NCBI GenBank assembly: GCA_020850315.1
Contig: JADZEY010000030.1
Coordinates: 35,312-99,311, forward strand
Origin: Armatimonadota bacterium
Lineage (GTDB): Bacteria > Bacteroidota > Ignavibacteria > OLB7
DNA length: 64,000 nucleotides
Direction of reading: 5' to 3'
Shown: piece by piece, positions 29,929 through 40,426 of the stretch
Position numbering within the stretch: position 1 is the stretch's first letter
How the letters are laid out: each line of letters starts with the position of its first letter
The notes under the pieces: generated by a model
The model's input: the letters and a program-made list of their open reading frames with translations, nothing else
The model's database searches: none
What the model was told of the DNA's origin: nothing
Translations under genes and position numbers: made by a program

Positions 29929-29982
29929 GATCCCGCTGATATTCCGGAGATCAATGGGAGAACTTTGCTTGAAATGAATCTC
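29929..29982. promoter_or_regulatory. Conserved leader palindrome, copy 2
   Basis: GATCCCGCTGATATTCCGGAGATCAATGGGAGAACTTTGCTTGAAATGAATCTC. Confidence 0.75.
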
Positions 29983-30017
29983 AGTACAAAACCACGAAAG
30001 GAAAGGAGACAAACGCA

Positions 30018-32963
30018 ATGGAACAGCAAACAGCTACTAAAAAAATGATGAGGTTATTCTCGCTTAAACAGAGAAAATTTCATCTACTTATGGCCATCTT
30101 CGCTTTGGCTATATGTAGCAGCATACAGACTTGGGGGCAGCTATCTTCTAGGGTTTCAGTATCGGTTCAATACACCCAAAATCAATTTGGGTGCGCAACC
30201 GAACTGTATATCACCAATAACCGAACTGATGTTTTTGCAATACGCATTACCCCGCCTAATCCAGCAATGACAACGCTGGTGACATCGGTTGCTTCTGGAT
30301 ATTCAGCATTACCGATAGGTTCATCTATTGAATTTTATCGCACACCAATTGCTGTATATCCTTCATTATCTAATTTCAAATTGGCAGCAATTTCACCAAA
30401 GGGTGGCTCTGTCTTACCACTCTATACTGTTCAATTTTTAAATTCTCGGGGTAATGAGGTGGCAAAAACACAAATCGGCATTGATTGTCGGCCTGATTCA
30501 ATTAATAGCTGCACTACCAATAGACTGAATATCAGCACGGGGTATAATGCAAATACAGGGATGCTATATCCCGTTGCTGGACAAGCACTTTCGGTTCCGG
30601 CGATAACACAAGACCTGTTCTGGAATATCGTTGCAAGTCCGAATAGCAATCAATTCAACGGCAATCCTTGGGTCTCATCATTTGGATACAGTGGGGCTGG
30701 AGCACGTACGCTACAGCCAGTACAGAACATGGCTGCAAACTCGTTTTTACCTGGTGGTATTTACGATTACCGTCGCTGCCAAATATGCGTAAACAAAGCC
30801 GACAGCATAACAATTGATATAGATATTATTGCTGACAATGCAGCCAGCATCAATTTGTTGAATAGTAGCACAGGAGCAGTAGTGGCAACTATTGCTCCAA
30901 TGACGGTTGCGATAGGTTGGTGGACCTATCGGCATTACAACACTACGGTGTACTTACAACCAGATGAATATTGTTTGCAAGTACAAGTACAAAATTACAG
31001 CTCTCCTACCTCTGTTCAAGTAGTAGGCTCTGTCAGCAGCAACAATCTATCCTTAACCTCACCGAAGTGCCCTTGCAACGCTACTGCTCAAATTGGCCTC
31101 TGCAAATACTGGGATAAAAATTGCGATGGGATTATTGATGATGGCGATGAGTCAGTGCCAGGGTGGACAATGAATATCAAGGGGCTAAGCGATACCAGCT
31201 TCAACAAAACGGTGACGACTTCCAAGGGTGGCTGCAAAACCGTTGATGTGCCAGCACCAGGCACATACTTCATTACGGAGACGCAGCAGTCAGGATGGAC
31301 AGCAAGCACACCTGATAGCGGTTACGTCGTCAGTGTGGAGCCAAATACAGCATACTCATACTCCTTCCTGAATTGTAAGAAACCAACCTGCGAACAGCTG
31401 TTCAGCGTTCCTGAGCAGGAAGGAGAATGCTGCGCAACAAGGTTGAATATCAGCAATGCCGATGGTGCTTCATTGCAATCGCTGAGCTACACGGTAACGG
31501 GTGGCGTAGTGAACTCGGTAGCATCGTCGTCCGTATGCGGCATTCTTTCTACAGTGCCAGCAAACATTAACGGAACCACCAGCGGGACGCTCAATTTCAA
31601 CACGGCTTGCACGATGTTGAACCCGATGAGCCTGAGTATCCAAACCACTGCCACAAATGCTACCGGAAACGTTTGCATTACGTGGGTTGGGACATTTAAG
31701 CAGGGGAACCAGACGTTTACATGCAGCACCCAAAGCTGCATCCAATGCCGCCGGATGCCGAAGGATTGCGGAAATCCGCTGACAGTTACGCCGTACAACT
31801 TTGCTGGCACCCAGACCGACTGGCGTACCTTCACGATCAGCAATGTGAAGATGCCTGTATCGGAGATTTCGTTTGTGGACATCAAGTTTGTGAACGAGCC
31901 AGCACTGCACCACAATGGCGGACAGTTATTGGCACCAACGTCCCGTTCGTGGACCGTGGCAAACTCTGGCGGGGCGATTGATCCATACACCCAAATTCGT
32001 TTGGGATGCAATGGCGCGCAAGCAACCCACGGTGCGGCTTCGGGAAGCTACGTGAAGTTCAATCTGGGCGTTGATAGCACGCTGAACTACACAGGCACGG
32101 TCAAGCTGAAAATTGGCTACTGCGATGGTGATACCTGCGAGGTTGAGTACTTGTGGCAACCGCCGCGCCGTATTCGGGATGACAGCGCTATCAGCATCTC
32201 TGGTCCAGACCGCATCCGTTCACTGAATCCACACATCTTTGAACTCAGCGTTGATCCTCCCGATAGCGCAGCCTCAATGAGCGTTGTGCTGGGTGATGAA
32301 GAGGCAACGATCCTTGCAGTATCGGCACCGTACCCAGCGGGGGATAGCACCAAAGACAGCTCGGGACACAGCACCGATTCCGTGCCCGCATGGATGAAAG
32401 TGCAAACAGCTGGAAACGTTGCTTGCTACCTCCCAGCAGAGTCGGAGGGCTTAGGCTTGGGACCGAAACCACGGAATTGGCCACGCTCTATGCCTGGTTG
32501 CACACTACGTCTGGTGTATCGCCCTGATCCGAAGAAAATCAAGAAGGATCCTAAGGCCCCTGATAGTCTTTCGGTATCGGTACGATTCTACGATGCAGAC
32601 GGGAGATTGATAGGCTTTACTGACAAGGATGTGGTGGCAGGGATCAAACTTGAGTTGCCAAGCGATGCCCCTGCCGGAGCAATCCAGCCGATTGGTGGCG
32701 GGATGAGCTTGGATATTCAACCGAACCCAACCAGCACCAATGCAGTGGTGAATCTTGGGTTAGCACGGAGCGAGATTGTCAGCATCACGCTGACCGATAT
32801 GCAGGGAAAAGAAATCCGGCAGCTACTTAACGCACAACCAGTGCAGGCCGGAAACCACACGCTCCCCTTGCCAACCGATGAGTTAGCCAATGGCAGCTAC
32901 ATCATCACCGTCCGAACGCTGGACGGGCGCACCGTAACCACCCTTCTGAAGGTGGTCAAGTAG
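30018..32963 (+). CDS. T9SS-secreted surface protein with SdrD-B-like domain
   Basis: Purine-rich RBS aaaggaaaggagac; GLCKYWDKNCDGIIDDGDESVPGWTMNIKG...; C-terminal LDIQPNPTSTNAVVNLGL...GNHTLPLPTDELANGSYIITVRTLDGRTVTTLLKVVK (type A sorting domain). Confidence 0.9.
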   Translation: MEQQTATKKMMRLFSLKQRKFHLLMAIFALAICSSIQTWGQLSSRVSVSVQYTQNQFGCATELYITNNRTDVFAIRITPPNPAMTTLVTSVASGYSALPIGSSIEFYRTPIAVYPSLSNFKLAAISPKGGSVLPLYTVQFLNSRGNEVAKTQIGIDCRPDSINSCTTNRLNISTGYNANTGMLYPVAGQALSVPAITQDLFWNIVASPNSNQFNGNPWVSSFGYSGAGARTLQPVQNMAANSFLPGGIYDYRRCQICVNKADSITIDIDIIADNAASINLLNSSTGAVVATIAPMTVAIGWWTYRHYNTTVYLQPDEYCLQVQVQNYSSPTSVQVVGSVSSNNLSLTSPKCPCNATAQIGLCKYWDKNCDGIIDDGDESVPGWTMNIKGLSDTSFNKTVTTSKGGCKTVDVPAPGTYFITETQQSGWTASTPDSGYVVSVEPNTAYSYSFLNCKKPTCEQLFSVPEQEGECCATRLNISNADGASLQSLSYTVTGGVVNSVASSSVCGILSTVPANINGTTSGTLNFNTACTMLNPMSLSIQTTATNATGNVCITWVGTFKQGNQTFTCSTQSCIQCRRMPKDCGNPLTVTPYNFAGTQTDWRTFTISNVKMPVSEISFVDIKFVNEPALHHNGGQLLAPTSRSWTVANSGGAIDPYTQIRLGCNGAQATHGAASGSYVKFNLGVDSTLNYTGTVKLKIGYCDGDTCEVEYLWQPPRRIRDDSAISISGPDRIRSLNPHIFELSVDPPDSAASMSVVLGDEEATILAVSAPYPAGDSTKDSSGHSTDSVPAWMKVQTAGNVACYLPAESEGLGLGPKPRNWPRSMPGCTLRLVYRPDPKKIKKDPKAPDSLSVSVRFYDADGRLIGFTDKDVVAGIKLELPSDAPAGAIQPIGGGMSLDIQPNPTSTNAVVNLGLARSEIVSITLTDMQGKEIRQLLNAQPVQAGNHTLPLPTDELANGSYIITVRTLDGRTVTTLLKVVK

Positions 32964-33106
32964 AACCGTGCATCACACATCCGACGTTGCGTGCATTACC
33001 ATGCGTGAGGAGCAGAAGGTGAGTATTCTCCCCGGTAACGCCGAACGCTCGTCGTCAACAGTATTCCTCCTACACGGGTAGGTGCGAGTCATTGATGCAC
33101 AGCAAT

Positions 33107-33145
33107 CGCCCCCTTGTAGCAATGCAAGGGGGCGTTTGTTTTTGG
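33107..33145 (+). terminator. Rho-independent terminator
   Basis: CGCCCCCTTG-tagcaatg-CAAGGGGGCG followed by TTTGTTTTT. Confidence 0.85.
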
Positions 33146-33258
33146 TGGGCGCGGGCTTCGCTTCCCGTATATTGCTGCACGCTCCAGCAACGCACAAGCA
33201 TCGCCCCAACGCTGCTGCTTGTAGGCGTAGTATCAACTCTATTTTCTGCTATCTAACC

Positions 33259-36200
33259 ATGCGTCCCATCACTCTAGAAATCACTGGCCTGCACAGCTTC
33301 CGCCAGAAGCAGGTGATCAATTTCGATCGCTTGCTGGCCGATGGCTTGTTCGGCATTTTTGGCCCCACCGGAAGCGGTAAGTCCTCCATCCTGGATGCCA
33401 TTACTCTGGCGTTGTATGGCAAAGTCCGCCGCGCCTTGCATAGCATTCATGGGGTGATTAACGAGCAAGAAAACAATGCTTCCGTAAAATTCACCTTCGA
33501 AATTGGCCACGGAGCCCAACGCCAACGCTACACCGCCGAACGCCACCTTGTTCAGAAAAAAGAGAAAAAAGAGGCTGCTCAGAAAAAAGAAAGTGTCCAA
33601 GTCCGCAAAGTCCGCTTGATCCACCACACCCCCGATGGTGACGTTCCGCTGGCGGAAAAAAAAGGGGAGATGGATCAGGCAATCCAGAAGATTATCGGCA
33701 TCAGCCTGCAAGATTTCCAGCACGCGGTGATGCTTCCGCAAGGGGAGTTTGCCAGCTTCCTTGCATTGGCATCCGGCGAGCGGGGCAAAACCTTGCAACG
33801 CCTGTTCGGATTGCAACAGTATGGCGACCAGTTGGAGGCAAAGGTGAAACGGATGGAACAGGCACTGAAGTTGGAAAATGCAGAGGCTGAAGGATCGCTG
33901 AAAATGCTGGAGCAATACAACGACCAAGCTCTGGAAGCCTGCCACAACCAAGCCCAAGCCGCTGCCGAAGCATTGACCGCTGCCGAGGCCACACTGCGCC
34001 AAGCAACAGAATCCGCCCAAGCCGCCCGCGCCTTGTTGAGCTTGATTGAGGAACTCTCCGATTTGAATCACTCCATTGCCAAGGTTCCCAGCCAGGAGGA
34101 ATTGCTGCAATCGCACAAGGCCAAACAGCAGCGCGCCCAGCAAGCCGAAGCAACCCGCCAAGCCATTGACAGCGCGGCGGCGGCCCGCCAGCGGCACACC
34201 GAAGCCGAAGGCAACTACCAAGAAATAATCAAGCAACTGAAGGCCCACGAGCCGACATTGACGCAAGTCCGTGAACGGTTTGAACGGGCCGAAAAAGCCT
34301 TCAAACCGCAAGAGGAACGGAAGCAGGTGATAGAGATGTTGCGATTGCTGCGGCAGCAGAAGGAGAAGCTGAAACACGACATCAAAAAACTGCGCAGCTG
34401 CGAAACTGATCTTGCTGAAGCAAACAATCAGCACCAAGCCGCAGCCAACGCACGCGAAGCCGCCGAAACCAAAACCCGCGATGCCGAAGCCAACCACACC
34501 CAGGCGAAGCTGAAACTGAAATCGTTGGAGTTGGATGCCCAGCAACGGGAGCGGATGCGGTTGCTTGCCGACCGATTGAAGGAGCGCAACAACGCGGCAA
34601 CGGAGCTTGAAAAACAACAAACAGAGCTTGCAACGGCGCAGCAACAACACGCGGAGTTTCAGCAAGAACGACAGCGTATCAGCCACAACATTCAGCCGTT
34701 GCAATCGGGCATTGATGATGCCAAGCAACTGCTTGAGCAACAGCGCAACCACCAGGCGAAGCTGGCAACTACATTGGAGGAGTTGCGCACTGCGCATGGC
34801 CACCTTTCAACGGCAAGCAAAGTGATTGCCACCTATCGCATAGATCACCTGCGGAAGCAACAGGAGGAGGAGGGGCCAGCCTTGAACCGCCTTCGCCAGC
34901 AGTTGGAAACGGAGAGCGAAGCAACGGCCCAAGCCGAAACCAGCTACCAAACGGCCCGCCGCCAGCGTGAGGAATTGGAGCGAAAAATGGGGCTTGCCAC
35001 CGCCGTTGCTCACCTTCACGATGGCCAGCCTTGCCCGCTGTGCGGGGCCACCGAACACCCCGCCCCCTACCATCCCGAGGATGACGAACAGGAGCAAGCC
35101 GCCGCGCTACGGAATCGCGAACAGCAGTGCGAGACTGCGCTGAAACAGGCAAAGGAGCGCCAGCAGAAAACAACTCAGCAGCTTGCCACCGCCGAAAGTG
35201 AAGTGCAGCGCATCCAGCAAGGTATTTCCACGGCAGAAAACAGCATCGCTACCGAGCTCCAACACCTTCACAATCGGCTGATAGAGTTGCAACGCCCGAT
35301 GGTGATAGCCACAGCAAGCGAACTGCAAAAAGCGATTGAAGACGTTACCGGGGAAGGAACAGCAATCCGGCATCAGCAAGAATCGGCCCAGAAAGAGGGG
35401 AAAGAAATGGAGGAACAGATCAGCAAGAACCAGCAGCGATTGGGGCAGGCACAGAATGAGTTGGCAAGAATTGAAGAAAGGGTGGCCAGCCTTGCACAAA
35501 GCTGCCAGAAGCTCAGCGATGCCATCGCCCAGCAGCAATCCCAGTTAGCCGAAGCCGAGCGGAAGCTGGCCGAACACAGTGGGAGAAAATCGCTGGAGGA
35601 AATCCAGACAGAGTTGCGTGAGCTTGCCAACCGCGAGCAGCAGATTGATGAAATCAACAAACTCTGCACAACGTTGGAGGCCCAGGTGAACACCGCTCGC
35701 GAAGAGGAGAAACAAGCGCGTGCTGCCGAGCAAGATTCCCAAAACAAGCTGACCGCTGCCAAAACCGCACACGACCAGTTGAACGCCGAAACCGAGACCA
35801 GCAGAATATCCATTGCTGAACGGTTGAACGAAATTGCCCCCAACCGCGCAGAGGGGGAAGCAGTGGAGCATATATTGAGCAATCGTGAAGCAGAGGCGGA
35901 GCGAATTGAGAGCGAGCATACCGCTGCCAAATCGGCCTACGATGTGGCCCAGACCACGCAACGCCATCTGAAGAAATCTGCCGACGAAGCCTACAACAAA
36001 CTCTGTAGCCAGGAACAACAGCGCGACGCAGCCACCGCCGATTGCCGCGCCGTGATTGCCCGCGAAGGCTTTGCCAGCGAGGAAGAAGCCACCGCAGCAC
36101 TGCTACCGCCGGGCGATATTGCACAACTTGCCCAAGCAATCACAACGATTGAGCGGGAGATAAGCGATGTGCGGAAACGGGAAGCTGAGTTGCGCGAGCA

Positions 36201-36885
36201 AGTTGCCAACAAAACGGTGGCTCCCGAAGAAGTGGAACACTTGGAGCAAGCCAAAAGGGGCGCAGAAGATGCGGTGAAAGAGGGGATCAGCAGCAAAGGG
36301 GTGGCCGAAAGCACACTGCAAGTATGCCAAGAACAGAACCAGAAGTGGAAACAGCTGCAAGCCGCAAACAGCACCGCCGCCAAGCGGATTGCCACAATCC
36401 GGCAGCTATCGAAATATCTTCACGGCAGCAAGTTTGTGAATTATCTTGCCAACGAGCGGATGGACGACGTTTGCCGCCGCGCCAGCCAGCTGCTGTCGCG
36501 GTCAACGCAGCATCGGTTCCAGGTTCGCAGCGACCAGAACAGTGGTTTTTACATCATTGACAACCGCGACGGCGGCGTTCAGCGCGAAGCAGGCACGTTA
36601 TCGGGTGGGGAAACCTTCCTTGTTTCCCTTTCCCTTGCATTGGCCCTTAGCGACACTATCCAGCTTGGCCACGCGCCGTTAGAGTTCTTCTTCCTTGATG
36701 AAGGGTTCGGCACGCTGGACAACGAGCTGCTGGATGCTGTGATGAATGAGTTGGAGCAGCTTCATTCCCCCAACCGTGCGATTGGCCTTATCTCCCACGT
36801 CCGCGAGCTTCGCGAACGCATCCCACGGAAGCTGATTGTGAATCCAGCAACAACCGAAAACGGGACAACGGTGGGATATGAGTGA
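33259..36885 (+). CDS. sbcC: Exonuclease subunit SbcC (Rad50-like SMC ATPase)
   Basis: Walker A GPTGSGKSS; long coiled coil; zinc hook CPLC; C-terminal LSGGETFLVSLSLALALS and FFLDEGFGTLD. Start at 33259. Confidence 0.95.
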   Translation: MRPITLEITGLHSFRQKQVINFDRLLADGLFGIFGPTGSGKSSILDAITLALYGKVRRALHSIHGVINEQENNASVKFTFEIGHGAQRQRYTAERHLVQKKEKKEAAQKKESVQVRKVRLIHHTPDGDVPLAEKKGEMDQAIQKIIGISLQDFQHAVMLPQGEFASFLALASGERGKTLQRLFGLQQYGDQLEAKVKRMEQALKLENAEAEGSLKMLEQYNDQALEACHNQAQAAAEALTAAEATLRQATESAQAARALLSLIEELSDLNHSIAKVPSQEELLQSHKAKQQRAQQAEATRQAIDSAAAARQRHTEAEGNYQEIIKQLKAHEPTLTQVRERFERAEKAFKPQEERKQVIEMLRLLRQQKEKLKHDIKKLRSCETDLAEANNQHQAAANAREAAETKTRDAEANHTQAKLKLKSLELDAQQRERMRLLADRLKERNNAATELEKQQTELATAQQQHAEFQQERQRISHNIQPLQSGIDDAKQLLEQQRNHQAKLATTLEELRTAHGHLSTASKVIATYRIDHLRKQQEEEGPALNRLRQQLETESEATAQAETSYQTARRQREELERKMGLATAVAHLHDGQPCPLCGATEHPAPYHPEDDEQEQAAALRNREQQCETALKQAKERQQKTTQQLATAESEVQRIQQGISTAENSIATELQHLHNRLIELQRPMVIATASELQKAIEDVTGEGTAIRHQQESAQKEGKEMEEQISKNQQRLGQAQNELARIEERVASLAQSCQKLSDAIAQQQSQLAEAERKLAEHSGRKSLEEIQTELRELANREQQIDEINKLCTTLEAQVNTAREEEKQARAAEQDSQNKLTAAKTAHDQLNAETETSRISIAERLNEIAPNRAEGEAVEHILSNREAEAERIESEHTAAKSAYDVAQTTQRHLKKSADEAYNKLCSQEQQRDAATADCRAVIAREGFASEEEATAALLPPGDIAQLAQAITTIEREISDVRKREAELREQVANKTVAPEEVEHLEQAKRGAEDAVKEGISSKGVAESTLQVCQEQNQKWKQLQAANSTAAKRIATIRQLSKYLHGSKFVNYLANERMDDVCRRASQLLSRSTQHRFQVRSDQNSGFYIIDNRDGGVQREAGTLSGGETFLVSLSLALALSDTIQLGHAPLEFFFLDEGFGTLDNELLDAVMNELEQLHSPNRAIGLISHVRELRERIPRKLIVNPATTENGTTVGYE

Positions 36886-36989
36886 TGAAAAAAGCAGTTT
36901 GCGGGTAGCCGATTCCTTCCCGTGAAGTGGAGTGTACAGAGTGCTTGGTGAATGTCGGGATTGCACCGACCTTTCTTTTCCCCGCTCTG

Positions 36990-37075
36990 TGTCCTCTGTG
37001 CCTCTGTGGTTTCTCCTCATGTTCAGTGACGAAGAAGAGAAAGAACCACAGAGACACAGAGAGCACAGAGGGAAG
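36990..37075. repeat. CACAGAG-type inverted repeat
   Basis: ctctgtgtcctctgtgcctctgtggttt ... aaccacagagacacagagagcacagagg. Confidence 0.8.
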
Positions 37076-37168
37076 AAAGAGAGAAAGAAGAAAGAGGGTT
37101 GGAGTATCGGCACTCGCTACCTTCATATGATCCCAAATCCCTTTTCAAGACAACCGATTCGCGTAATT

Positions 37169-39439
37169 ATGCCTTCCGATACACCAACATCTTCTCCCGG
37201 TCTTCGTGGTTCCTATTTCCGTTCGGCAATGGGCATCACGTTGGTGGTGGCCGCATTTATTCTGTTGGTGGTGGGGGTCTTTGCTGTGGAAATTTTCAGC
37301 GGCCTTCCCGACTTGGAAGAGCTTGAAAACCCACGCCCCGATCTCTCCACCCGCATCTACAGTGCCGACGGCCAGCAGTTGGATCAGTTCTTTGTTCACA
37401 ACCGAACGTACATCACCTTCGACTCCATCCCCCGCAACTTCATCCACGCGCTGATTGCTACCGAGGATCAGAAGTTCTACGACCACTGGGGGGTCAACCT
37501 TGAGCGGATTATCAAGGCGTTGGTGAAAAACGTCCTTTCGATGAACCTTACCAAAGAAGGGGCCAGCACCATCACCCAGCAGCTTGCGCGGAACCTCTAC
37601 TTATCGCAGGAGGTTTCCATGACCCGCAAGCTGCGCGAACAGCTGACCGCCGTCCAGATTGAACGCACCTACACCAAAGATGAAATTCTGGAGATGTACG
37701 CCAACACCGTCTATTTTGGGCGCGGGGCCTACGGGCTTCAGGTGGCGGCGGAAATCTACTTCGGCAAACGCCCGATTGACCTTTCGCTGGACGAATGCGC
37801 CTACCTTGTTGGCGTGCTGAAAGGGCCCGAGAACTACGACATCGAACAGCACTACGACCGCGCCATTGACCGCCGCAACACCGTCCTGGCGTTGATGCAG
37901 GAGATGGGCTACATCACCACAAGCGAGTACAGCAAGTTTGCCGGAATGCCGATCAAGCTGGCAAAACGGAAACGGGTTCCGAACGTTGCCGGGCATTTTG
38001 TGGAAGCCGTTCGCCAAATCCTTTCCAAAGAACCAAAATTGGAAGGCTACAACCTGTACCGCGACGGCTTGGTGATCTACACCACGATTGACAGCCGGAT
38101 GCAGAAATACGCCAACCAAGCCGTCCGCGAACATCTGGAAGGATTCCAACGCCAGTTTGAATCCGGATGGAGTTGGCGCGGGCGCGAGCGTTTGCTGAAG
38201 CAGATTGTGGAGCGCGCAGCCCGCAACACCGAGGAGTACAAGGCCGCAATCAACGATGAACACCGCGCAAAAATCTTGAAGGCACTGGCCAGCCGCCCCG
38301 ATTTTATTGACTCGGTGAAAAAAGAAGCAATCCAGATTGAGACAGGGTTTGTGGTGATGGAAGCAAAAACCGGATACGTCCGCGCCTTGGTTGGCGGGCG
38401 GGACCCTTCCACCGGAATGGGCCTGAACCACGTCACCCAAATCCGCCGCCAGCCGGGGTCTTCCTTCAAGCCGTTCGTCTATGCTTCGGCATTGGAGGAA
38501 GGGATGAACCCAGGCTCGGGGGTCTCCGCAGGAACCTTCGTCTATCGAATGCCCGGCGGCGAAACTTGGCAAGTGCTGGGAACCGGCGGCGCGCTAACCC
38601 TGCGCAGCGCGCTGAAGTTCAGCGTCAACTCCGTTGCTGCCCGCCTGATCTGCGAGCGGACAACCCCGGCAAAGGTGGTGCGACTGGCAAAAAATATGGG
38701 GATTAAATCCCCCATCCCGGAGCTTCCCTCCATTGCGTTGGGAAGCGCAGAAGTCACCCCGTTGGAGCTCACCGCAGCCTACACCGCCTTCCCCAACGAT
38801 GGCGTTGCAGTGGAGCCAATTCTGGTCACAAAAATTGAGGATCGTTGGGGGCGGGTGATCTACCAAGCACCGCGTGTGCTGCACGAAGCCTTGCCAGCCA
38901 AAATCGCTGGGCAGATGGTCTCGATGATGCGTGGCGTGGTGGATGGCGGCACGGCAAGCTCGGTTCGCCAATGGTTCAACTATCCAGCCGCCGGAAAAAC
39001 CGGAACCACCAACGACTTTGCCGATGCCTGGTTTGTTGGCTACACGCCGGAGCTGGTGGCTGGTGTGTGGGTTGGATTTGACGACCACCGGATCAAGTTC
39101 ACGGGGTGGTACGGCCAGGGGGGGAAAGCCGCTGCGCCGGTCTGGGGGCGGTTTATGGCGATGGTGTATAAAGATGACCGCTTGCCCTACGACGTGCGCG
39201 AGTTCAGCGGTGCGGCAAAAAGCTCCGGCGGCGGCGGAATCCTAACCCCGGGCGACGCGCCGATTGAGAACGCCGCCCCGCCAACCGATGTGTTGGGCAC
39301 CGATGCCACCGAAAACCCAGACAATCAGGTTGATGGTGGAAACGAAAAACCGGATGCCCCGCCCCAGGGTGATATTGACAAAGACAAAGCCTTATCCCCC
39401 AGCAACGACAAAGATTTTGGCGGGGATAAGCCGAAGTAA
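37169..39439 (+). CDS. Penicillin-binding protein 1A (transglycosylase/transpeptidase)
   Basis: ATEDQKFYDHWGV, GASTITQQLARNLY; transpeptidase motifs PGSSFKPFVY and AAGKTGTTNDFADAWFVGY. Start at 37169 preferred. Confidence 0.93.
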   Translation: MPSDTPTSSPGLRGSYFRSAMGITLVVAAFILLVVGVFAVEIFSGLPDLEELENPRPDLSTRIYSADGQQLDQFFVHNRTYITFDSIPRNFIHALIATEDQKFYDHWGVNLERIIKALVKNVLSMNLTKEGASTITQQLARNLYLSQEVSMTRKLREQLTAVQIERTYTKDEILEMYANTVYFGRGAYGLQVAAEIYFGKRPIDLSLDECAYLVGVLKGPENYDIEQHYDRAIDRRNTVLALMQEMGYITTSEYSKFAGMPIKLAKRKRVPNVAGHFVEAVRQILSKEPKLEGYNLYRDGLVIYTTIDSRMQKYANQAVREHLEGFQRQFESGWSWRGRERLLKQIVERAARNTEEYKAAINDEHRAKILKALASRPDFIDSVKKEAIQIETGFVVMEAKTGYVRALVGGRDPSTGMGLNHVTQIRRQPGSSFKPFVYASALEEGMNPGSGVSAGTFVYRMPGGETWQVLGTGGALTLRSALKFSVNSVAARLICERTTPAKVVRLAKNMGIKSPIPELPSIALGSAEVTPLELTAAYTAFPNDGVAVEPILVTKIEDRWGRVIYQAPRVLHEALPAKIAGQMVSMMRGVVDGGTASSVRQWFNYPAAGKTGTTNDFADAWFVGYTPELVAGVWVGFDDHRIKFTGWYGQGGKAAAPVWGRFMAMVYKDDRLPYDVREFSGAAKSSGGGGILTPGDAPIENAAPPTDVLGTDATENPDNQVDGGNEKPDAPPQGDIDKDKALSPSNDKDFGGDKPK

Positions 39440-39443
39440 TCCT

Positions 39444-40421
39444 ATGCCGCACAACCTCCTTCTTGCCTTCGACATCGGCGGGACTAAGCTGGCGGTGGGG
39501 ATTGCGCAGATTGCCCAGTTCCGCCAAACGGGAACGTTTGATATGCTGGTGAAAGAGCCGATCCCTTCCCCGGGAACGCCAGATGTTGTTGTCCAACGGC
39601 TGATGGAAATTGGCCGGCAGCTGATTGCCAACGCCAATGGCCAACTTGCTGGAATCGGTATCTCCATCGGTGGCCCGCTGGATCATCTCACCGGAACTGT
39701 CCTCAATTTCCCTCACCTTCCCGGCTGGCTGAACATCCCCCTTCGGCAGCAGCTTTCCGAAGCCTTCGGCGCGCCCGCTTGGTTGGATAACGATGCCAAT
39801 CTAGGCGCGCTGGCCGAGCATCGTTTGGGCGCGGGGAAAGGCGCGGACACCATGGTCTATCTCACCATCAGCACAGGGATTGGTGGCGGGGTGATTGTCA
39901 ACGGAAAACTCCATCACGGGGTGGCTTCCGGCGCGGGCGAGATGGGGCATATCACCGTGCAAACCGATGGCCCCCGCTGCGCCTGTGGCAATCACGGATG
40001 TTTGGAAACAATGGCAAGCGGAACCGCAATCGCACGCCGTGCCGGCCACGCTCTATCTGCCTATCCTGAGCGGGGCGGAGTGTTGCGCCAGATGCTGGGG
40101 GCGCAATCGCAGCCAACCGCCCAGCAGGTGTTTGCCGCCGCCGCTGCCGGCGACCAGCTTGCCCAAGAACTGTGGGAAGAAACCGCGAAGTATCTGGCGA
40201 TTGGTTTGGGGAGCATCATTCACGTTCTTGCGCCGGAGGTTATTGTGCTGGGTGGAGGGGTGGCGCAAACGGGTGAAGGGTTGCTGGATCCCGTGCGTCG
40301 CAATCTTGCCAACCATGTGTTCTACATCCCACTTCCCTCCATTCAAGTTCTTCCCGCAGCCCTGGGTCACAACAGCGCGGTGATTGGGGCGGGGCTGCTT
40401 GCAGCCGAACGACTGACGTAA
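39444..40421 (+). CDS. ROK-family sugar kinase
   Basis: LLAFDIGGTKLAVGI, LDNDANLGALAE, STGIGGGVIVNG, CACGNHGCLE. Begins 4 bp after PBP1A stop. Confidence 0.93.
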   Translation: MPHNLLLAFDIGGTKLAVGIAQIAQFRQTGTFDMLVKEPIPSPGTPDVVVQRLMEIGRQLIANANGQLAGIGISIGGPLDHLTGTVLNFPHLPGWLNIPLRQQLSEAFGAPAWLDNDANLGALAEHRLGAGKGADTMVYLTISTGIGGGVIVNGKLHHGVASGAGEMGHITVQTDGPRCACGNHGCLETMASGTAIARRAGHALSAYPERGGVLRQMLGAQSQPTAQQVFAAAAAGDQLAQELWEETAKYLAIGLGSIIHVLAPEVIVLGGGVAQTGEGLLDPVRRNLANHVFYIPLPSIQVLPAALGHNSAVIGAGLLAAERLT

Positions 40422-40426
40422 AAAAT

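Noticed and set aside
33274-34803. 509-aa minus-strand ORF opposite sbcC
   Set aside because: Low-complexity Leu/Phe/Gly-rich shadow of a strongly supported coding gene.
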